Position numbers and translations under genes: made by a program
Assembly: GCF_000424585.1 (NCBI RefSeq)
Contig: NZ_AUKE01000014.1
Coordinates: 47,019 to 111,018 of the forward strand
Source: Butyrivibrio sp. MC2013
Lineage (GTDB): Bacteria > Bacillota > Clostridia > Lachnospirales > Lachnospiraceae
Direction of reading: 5' to 3'
DNA length: 64,000 nucleotides
The notes under the pieces: generated by a model
Database searches by the model: none
Told to the model about the DNA's origin: nothing
What the model saw: only the letters and a program-made list of their open reading frames with translations
Shown here: in pieces, positions 59,819 through 64,000 of the stretch
How the letters are laid out: every line of letters begins with the position of its first letter
Numbering within the stretch: position 1 is the stretch's first letter

Positions 59819-60781
59819 ATGCGAAAGATCATGAAGATTGTATTGATTTTGCTGGGTGCCATACTCATCCTGCTTATAGCTGGATTTTTTTACATTAAAT
59901 CGAAGCTTCCAAATGGGGGCGGAAATAATGACATCACGGAAGGGTATTATGAGCGCTTTCAGTCTGATGAACCACTGGAGATGCGGTACGCAAATCCGGG
60001 TTCATTTGAGACAAGCTACACCGAGTTTACCTCTGATAATGAATCCATCGGAAAGGTAAGAGTCTGGTATCCGACAGAATTGGAAGGCAGTGATAAAATT
60101 TGGCCGATGATCATGGTTGTTAATGCCAGCGGAACGCCTGCTTCATCCTATGAGCCATTCTTTCTGCGTCTTGCTTCATGGGGCTTTGTAGTGGTTGGCA
60201 ATGAAGACGGGCAGACCGGAAACGGTCAGACAGCATCCATTACATTAGATTTCATGCTGAATGTTCCGTCTGACAGCGTTCTTGCAAGAAAAACAGATTA
60301 CCATAACATGGGAATCATCGGATACTCCCAGGGAGGAGCCGGTGCAATCTGCGCAGTGACGAAATATGAAAATGGTGCGTATTACAAAGCTATGTTTACC
60401 GGAAGTGCTGCGTATCCAACACTTGCCAGAAACATGGGCTGGGAATATGACGCCTCTAAAGTGACGATCCCTTATTTAATGGTAGCTGGAACGGGAAAGT
60501 CGGACGATTCCGGGTCTGATCCTGAAACAAGCTATGGAGGAGTTTCCCCACTTTCAGCACTTACATCGAACTACAACAGTATCTCTGATGATGTGCAAAA
60601 GGTGCGTGCAAGAGCTGTTGGCGCTGAGCATGAGCAGATGCTGATGCGTTCGGATGGATATATGACAGCATGGATGCTGTATCAGCTTGCAGGAGATGAA
60701 GAGGCGGCTGCAGTCTTTGTTGGGGAAAATGCAGAAATCCTGCATAATAATAACTGGCAGGATGTGGAGAAGAATCAATGA
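59819..60781 (+). CDS. Membrane-anchored alpha/beta hydrolase (dienelactone hydrolase/lipase-like)
   Basis: This 320-residue protein has an N-terminal span (IVLILLGAILILLIAGFFYI) and an alpha/beta-hydrolase domain with nucleophile GYSQGGAGA, an acid in GTGKSDDSG and a His in GAEHEQMLM. It resembles exported lipase/cutinase-like hydrolases. It lies 22 bases after the previous gene and overlaps the next one by four bases. Confidence 0.88.
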   Translation: MRKIMKIVLILLGAILILLIAGFFYIKSKLPNGGGNNDITEGYYERFQSDEPLEMRYANPGSFETSYTEFTSDNESIGKVRVWYPTELEGSDKIWPMIMVVNASGTPASSYEPFFLRLASWGFVVVGNEDGQTGNGQTASITLDFMLNVPSDSVLARKTDYHNMGIIGYSQGGAGAICAVTKYENGAYYKAMFTGSAAYPTLARNMGWEYDASKVTIPYLMVAGTGKSDDSGSDPETSYGGVSPLSALTSNYNSISDDVQKVRARAVGAEHEQMLMRSDGYMTAWMLYQLAGDEEAAAVFVGENAEILHNNNWQDVEKNQ

Positions 60782-61809
60782 ACGACAAAAAGAAGAAAAC
60801 GATTCGGAAAATATTGATCATATTTATAGTAATACTTGCGGTTCTGGCAGGAGGGATATTGTTTGTCCTGACACATACGCAGATCATTGTTGGTATGATT
60901 CAAAAGCTATCGGCAAGTACAGTGAATACGGCCAATCTCTATGAGCCGCTTGAAGAACCTATGGAAGGCTTAAAGGACAATGGACAGTATGTCATTACAG
61001 AGGTCAAGTATTCTGAAAACTATCCGAACAGCTACCTTGATATCACCTATCCAAGCAAGGATAGGGATGCATCAAATCCGACGCTTATATACTTTCATGG
61101 TGGTGGCTTTTTCGGTGGAAGCAAAAGTGTAGGAGATCCGCTTGCTGAGAGTGATGCTACGGCGCTGTTGGATGATATTTGCGCAGAAGGGTTTAATCTT
61201 GTAAATATTGACTACGTGTTGGTGCCGGAATATCATTTCCCGGATCCCTTGGTTCAGGCAAATGAAGCATTTCGATTTTTGATGGATCATTCGGAAGAAT
61301 ATCATTTGGATATGGACAGGGTGGTGATTATGGGATCATCTGCCGGCGCAATCATGACAAGCCAGCTGGGAAGTGTTGTTACTAATCCAGAATACGCTTA
61401 TACTTTGGGAATTACTCCTGCATTAAAGCCGGAGCAGATCAAAGCGGTTGTTCTTGATGATGCCCCTCTTGCATATAACAAGTTTTCTTTAGGAACAAAG
61501 ATCCTTGTCGGAAACTATGTAAAGGGTTCAATATTCCTTAATCGTGAGGAAGTAAACAGATATAACAACATTCTTTGGGTTGATTCTAATTATCCGCCTG
61601 CTGTTCTAATGGGAAGTGAATATTACGTGGATATGCGCGATATGGATAAGGCCCTGACAGAAGCAGGAGTAGTACATGAATTGATCGATCCTCTTGCAGA
61701 AAGAAATATGGAGATGCAGCATTGCTTTGTTGCTTCGGAACGAGTGAACGATGTTGCGAGGGATGCATTTGAAAGGATGATAGCGTTCATTAAAAGTCAG
61801 AAGAATTGA
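60778..61809 (+). CDS. Membrane-anchored esterase/lipase of the HSL type
   Basis: This 343-residue protein has an N-terminal span (ILIIFIVILAVLAGGILFVL), the oxyanion motif YFHGGGFFGG, the nucleophile MGSSAGAIM and a His in EMQHCFVASE. It is an HSL/BD-FAE-type carboxylesterase. The start overlaps the previous stop (ATGA). With its two neighbours it probably trims ester groups from an extracellular polysaccharide or antibiotic-like compound. Confidence 0.9.
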   Translation: MNDKKKKTIRKILIIFIVILAVLAGGILFVLTHTQIIVGMIQKLSASTVNTANLYEPLEEPMEGLKDNGQYVITEVKYSENYPNSYLDITYPSKDRDASNPTLIYFHGGGFFGGSKSVGDPLAESDATALLDDICAEGFNLVNIDYVLVPEYHFPDPLVQANEAFRFLMDHSEEYHLDMDRVVIMGSSAGAIMTSQLGSVVTNPEYAYTLGITPALKPEQIKAVVLDDAPLAYNKFSLGTKILVGNYVKGSIFLNREEVNRYNNILWVDSNYPPAVLMGSEYYVDMRDMDKALTEAGVVHELIDPLAERNMEMQHCFVASERVNDVARDAFERMIAFIKSQKN

Positions 61810-61854
61810 TTTTAAAAAAGGTCATAAAACTGACATAGCAAACAAATTGTTGAG

Positions 61855-61882
61855 AAAGATCGGGAAACCGGTCTTTTTCTTT
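61855..61882 (+). terminator. Terminator of the esterase cassette
   Basis: AAAGATCGG (61855-61863) pairs with CCGGTCTTT (61868-61876) around GAAA, followed by TTCTTTT. Confidence 0.8.
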
Positions 61883-61973
61883 TACATAAAAACCTGCTCC
61901 GGAGAATACTGAACTGCTTTCGCAGAAGCACAGGCTCGTTCTTGCCTAACTTCGCATGGAGGACAGTTAAATA

Positions 61974-62093
61974 ACAGCATCGGATAGTCAAATGTGCGGT
62001 GCTGTTTTTTTTATGCTATGCTTCTATTAGCCAAAAATGAAAAAATATTGAAAATGGCTAATAGATATAAGATTCCGAATTTAAATGTAAATG
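61974..62093. repeat. 120-bp direct repeat R2, copy 2
   Basis: Direct copy of 57907-58026, including the terminator and the ATTAGCCA/TGGCTAAT hairpin, on the right side of the TetR/esterase cassette. Confidence 0.9.
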
Positions 62094-62103
62094 CTTGAGT
62101 GAA

Positions 62104-62155
62104 GATGTGAATTCCACTGTAAAGTTAAATTCCACAGTGAAGACTAAATTCCCAT
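62104..62155. other. Three spaced AATTCC motifs, possible remnant of a mobile-element end
   Basis: GTGAATTCCACTGT, TTAAATTCCACAGTG and CTAAATTCCCAT occur in series with AAGT/AAGA between them. Such spaced repeats occur at ends of some transposons. No transposase is nearby, so the assignment is weak. Confidence 0.3.
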
Positions 62156-62179
62156 AAATCGTCACAATTGTCACTACAC

Positions 62180-62349
62180 GTTTTTACAAATCCGTCCTGA
62201 CATGGTAATATATATTCGCTGTGTCAGGACTATTTTTATGTCATAATAGATAAATGGTGCCCGGCGTGGCACTCGGTATAACAAGCTGAGATAACAAATG
62301 GCTTAAATAAAGCATTTTTTAGAAGGAGATATATAGAAAATGAAACTAG
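62180..62349. repeat. R1 element, copy C
   Basis: GTTTTTACAAATCC, the stem GTCCTGACA/TGTCAGGAC with the conserved loop and TATTTTTATG, then the long downstream block shared with copy A up to ATGAAACTAGG. The ATG opens only seven codons. It closes the esterase cassette on the right. Confidence 0.85.
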
Positions 62350-62839
62350 GGATCGTTATTTGAACGCCTTTTTCATATATCTCCATATAAAACATTAAAT
62401 CTATTCAAAACCGCATAAATACTTCATTTGCGGAAATCCCAACTCTGATATAACTTGATAAAGATTCATATATTTTATAAAAAAATGGCACTCGTGTGGC
62501 ACTTGGTGGCACTCGATATGGCACTCGATGGCACTCGTTTTTGGGTAGTCCTATGAGGGAATACTTCATGCCATTTTTGGTAACTTTCTAGTTTAAAAGT
62601 CCCAAATTAGCATTTAATAAATCAATTTTGAAAAATGGTATTTTTATCTGACCGGAAATATATCGAATCCATGTTGCTGATTAGTTTAAATTATGTACGA
62701 TAATAGCAACAAACATGGTAAAAACATACATAAACTTAACCCGACAAGACAACTCTATGATGATAAGTTAAAAATATGTATAGAAATGCTATGTAATAGA
62801 GTAAAATACGACAAATAATTAACATCATGGAGCGAGTAT
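62350..62839. other. Gene-free stretch with short tandem TGGCACTCG units
   Basis: No convincing gene is seen in this 490-base AT-rich stretch. It contains five TGGCACT(C/T)G units at 62486-62537, also found singly in the R1 blocks. A 41-codon frame at 62692-62817 has no ribosome site. Confidence 0.6.
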
Positions 62840-63379
62840 ATGAACTTATATTATGAACTGTTACAATATCCAATTTTTTCCATGAAAGAGGTTAATGGTC
62901 TGTATTCAAGTGAACGGACAGCAAGGATTGCATTAGGAAAGCTTCTGAAGGAAAATATGGTGCTGAAAATTCGAAATGGGTTATATACGTGTCTTAGCGG
63001 TGAAAATGGCGGACCAGTGGCTAACAGATTTCAAATTGCCAGTGTTATCACTCCATCTTCATATGTATCACATCATACAGCGTTTGAATATTATGGAACT
63101 GCCGATCAGGTTTTCTATGAGGTTTATGTTGGCTCAGAGACACGTTTTCACGACTTTGAATTTGATGGGTACACTTATCATTATGTAAAAGAACAGATGA
63201 AGGAAGGTATAGTTTTTCCGGAATTTGGCGGCGGCGTGAGGATTACAGATAAGGAGCGGACGATAACGGACTCCATAAAGGATATGAATCTCATTGCCGG
63301 GCTGGAAGAGGTGCTTTCATGTCTCGTGTCTGCGAACAGTATTGATGAAACAAAAATGTTAAAATATCGTAAGCGGTAA
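62840..63379 (+). pseudogene. AbiEi-like antitoxin gene, 3' end cut by an IS66 insertion
   Basis: The 179-residue frame has an N-terminal winged-helix (IFSMKEVNGLYSSERTARIA, VLKIRNGLYTC) and the AbiEi core (SYVSHHTAFEYYGTADQVF, VRITDKERTITDSIKDM). The intact family members are usually longer, and the last codons (YRKR and stop) are made by the IS66 left end that begins at 63369. The toxin partner (AbiEii) is not visible, probably lost or beyond the element. Confidence 0.8.
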
Positions 63380-63458
63380 ACAAAACGCGTCTTTGAACAG
63401 CCTTCCAAAATCATTAGTATTCTCTTAGAGAAACTATTGGTTTTGGAGGGCTTTTATT

Positions 63459-63902
63459 ATGGACAAATTTGTGATGGATATTAGGCTTAAGCAATGGATC
63501 CCAATCCTTGAAGCTCAAGCCAGCAGCGGACTCGACAAGCAGACTTTTTGCAAACAGCATGGGATCAGCAGAGGTCTCTTCTTTAAATGGCAGAGGATTC
63601 TCCGCGAAAAGATGGCCGAAGGGTTTGATCCTGCTTCCATCTCGCTTCCTGCTATTACTGATAATGGCACTGGAGACATCAAAAATAACGAACCCGTGTT
63701 TTATGAGCTGTCTCCTACAGCCCCCTGCAGCCTGGCAGAAAACAGCAAGCCAGTTGAAAATCTCGCATCTGATGCTGGCTTTTTAGCTCCGAAGAATGCA
63801 TCTGAAGTTACCATCTCTTATGGTGGCTTTTCAATAAATCTGTCAGGTGCCGTTGAAGAAGCCTCGCTCAAATCGATTCTCAGGGCGGTGAAGCATGCTT
63901 AA
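63459..63902 (+). CDS. tnpA: IS66-family TnpA accessory protein
   Basis: This 147-residue protein has the helix-turn-helix SGLDKQTFCKQHGISRGLFF at its start, a variable middle and a short conserved end (LSGAVEEASLKSILRAVK). It is one of the three IS66 transposition proteins. ATG 63459 follows GGAGGG. Its stop overlaps tnpB by eight bases. Confidence 0.9.
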   Translation: MDKFVMDIRLKQWIPILEAQASSGLDKQTFCKQHGISRGLFFKWQRILREKMAEGFDPASISLPAITDNGTGDIKNNEPVFYELSPTAPCSLAENSKPVENLASDAGFLAPKNASEVTISYGGFSINLSGAVEEASLKSILRAVKHA

Positions 63903-64000
63903 CTCCAATGGACTGACATTCTCCAAGATAGTATTGCTGATTGGTAAATGTGACCTTCGCAAAGGAATAGATGGATTAAATTCAATCATCAAATATAAAT
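63895..64000 (+). CDS. tnpB: IS66-family TnpB, 5' part only
   Basis: The first 35 codons read MLNSNGLTFSKIVLLIGKCD and then LRKGIDGLNSIIK, with the DLRKGIDGL signature of IS66 TnpB. The gene runs off the window edge. It overlaps tnpA, as is usual in this family. Confidence 0.92.
   Translation, partial: MLNSNGLTFSKIVLLIGKCDLRKGIDGLNSIIKYK

Larger units (their letters stand above)
63369..64000 (+). mobile_element. IS66-family element, left end (continues past the window)
   Basis: The sequence GTAAGCGGTAAACAAAACGC at 63369 fits IS66-family terminal repeats, which begin GTAAGCG. tnpA and the start of tnpB follow. The right end and the tnpC transposase lie outside the window. Confidence 0.85.

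Noticed and set aside
46439..62349. R1 elements as integron attC sites
   Set aside because: They lie between cassettes and fold as hairpins, but the expected RYYYAAC/GTTRRRY core boxes are not at the borders and no integron integrase is in the window.
62692..62817. 41-codon open frame before the AbiEi-like gene
   Set aside because: It has no ribosome binding site, no recognisable domain and lies in AT-rich DNA where short frames occur by chance.

Overview
The window looks like chromosomal DNA of an anaerobic, fibre-degrading Firmicute, most likely a Lachnospiraceae (Butyrivibrio / Pseudobutyrivibrio-like). This is inferred from multi-gene sugar ABC transporters with YesM/AraC-type two-component systems, DUF6033 and DUF5696 proteins, strong GGAGG ribosome binding sites and moderate GC. 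No rRNA, tRNA or CRISPR array was recognised.

Region 1 (1-10.4 kb) is a beta-glucan-type locus: the end of a TPR-like protein, a Yip1 membrane protein, a large exported DUF5696 protein, two sugar permeases, a GH16 endo-beta-glucanase lipoprotein, a solute-binding lipoprotein and a GH3 beta-glucosidase. Region 2 (10.4-13.5 kb) holds a DUF6033 protein and a coiled-coil protein, a 55-bp tandem repeat that cuts off a flavodoxin remnant, and a Fur-type DNA-binding domain without its metal-binding half. Region 3 (13.5-22.9 kb) is a second sugar locus: FAD oxidoreductase, binding protein, two permeases, YesM-type kinase, AraC-type regulator and GH130 phosphorylase. Region 4 (23-33.7 kb) has a GH13 alpha-glucosidase, a GT4 glycolipid-type glycosyltransferase with an 11-residue-repeat tail, a GH4 enzyme with a divergent AraC regulator, a CcdA-TlpA fusion, and two related palindromic elements of 113 and 307 bp.

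Region 5 (33.7-41.8 kb) is vitamin biosynthesis. A TPP riboswitch precedes thiW, a thiM-thiE fusion, thiD and thiC, so the pyrimidine is made de novo while the thiazole seems to be salvaged. An FMN riboswitch followed by two terminators precedes ribD-ribE-ribBA-ribH. A lipoprotein, an SDR dehydrogenase and an unusual PEP-synthase-like protein follow.

Region 6 (46.2-64 kb) is accessory DNA built from small modules separated by repeated intergenic blocks. Its centre is a compact seven-gene operon (46.5-53.7 kb): DegT aminotransferase, GT4, GNAT-GT4 fusion, protein-kinase-like enzyme, AMP-ligase, acyl carrier protein and histidine phosphatase. It looks like an uncharacterised pathway for an acyl- or aminoacyl-modified amino-sugar product. 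An 83-bp direct repeat flanks the segment. Beyond it come an SMR exporter with a structured leader, small conserved-family genes, a DUF3791/DUF3990 toxin-like module, a TetR/pectin-acetylesterase/esterase cassette flanked by 120-bp direct repeats, and an AbiEi-like gene cut by an IS66 element that runs off the window.

All family assignments come from reading the sequence and from memory of the families; no database search was made. Repeat identities and stems were counted by eye.
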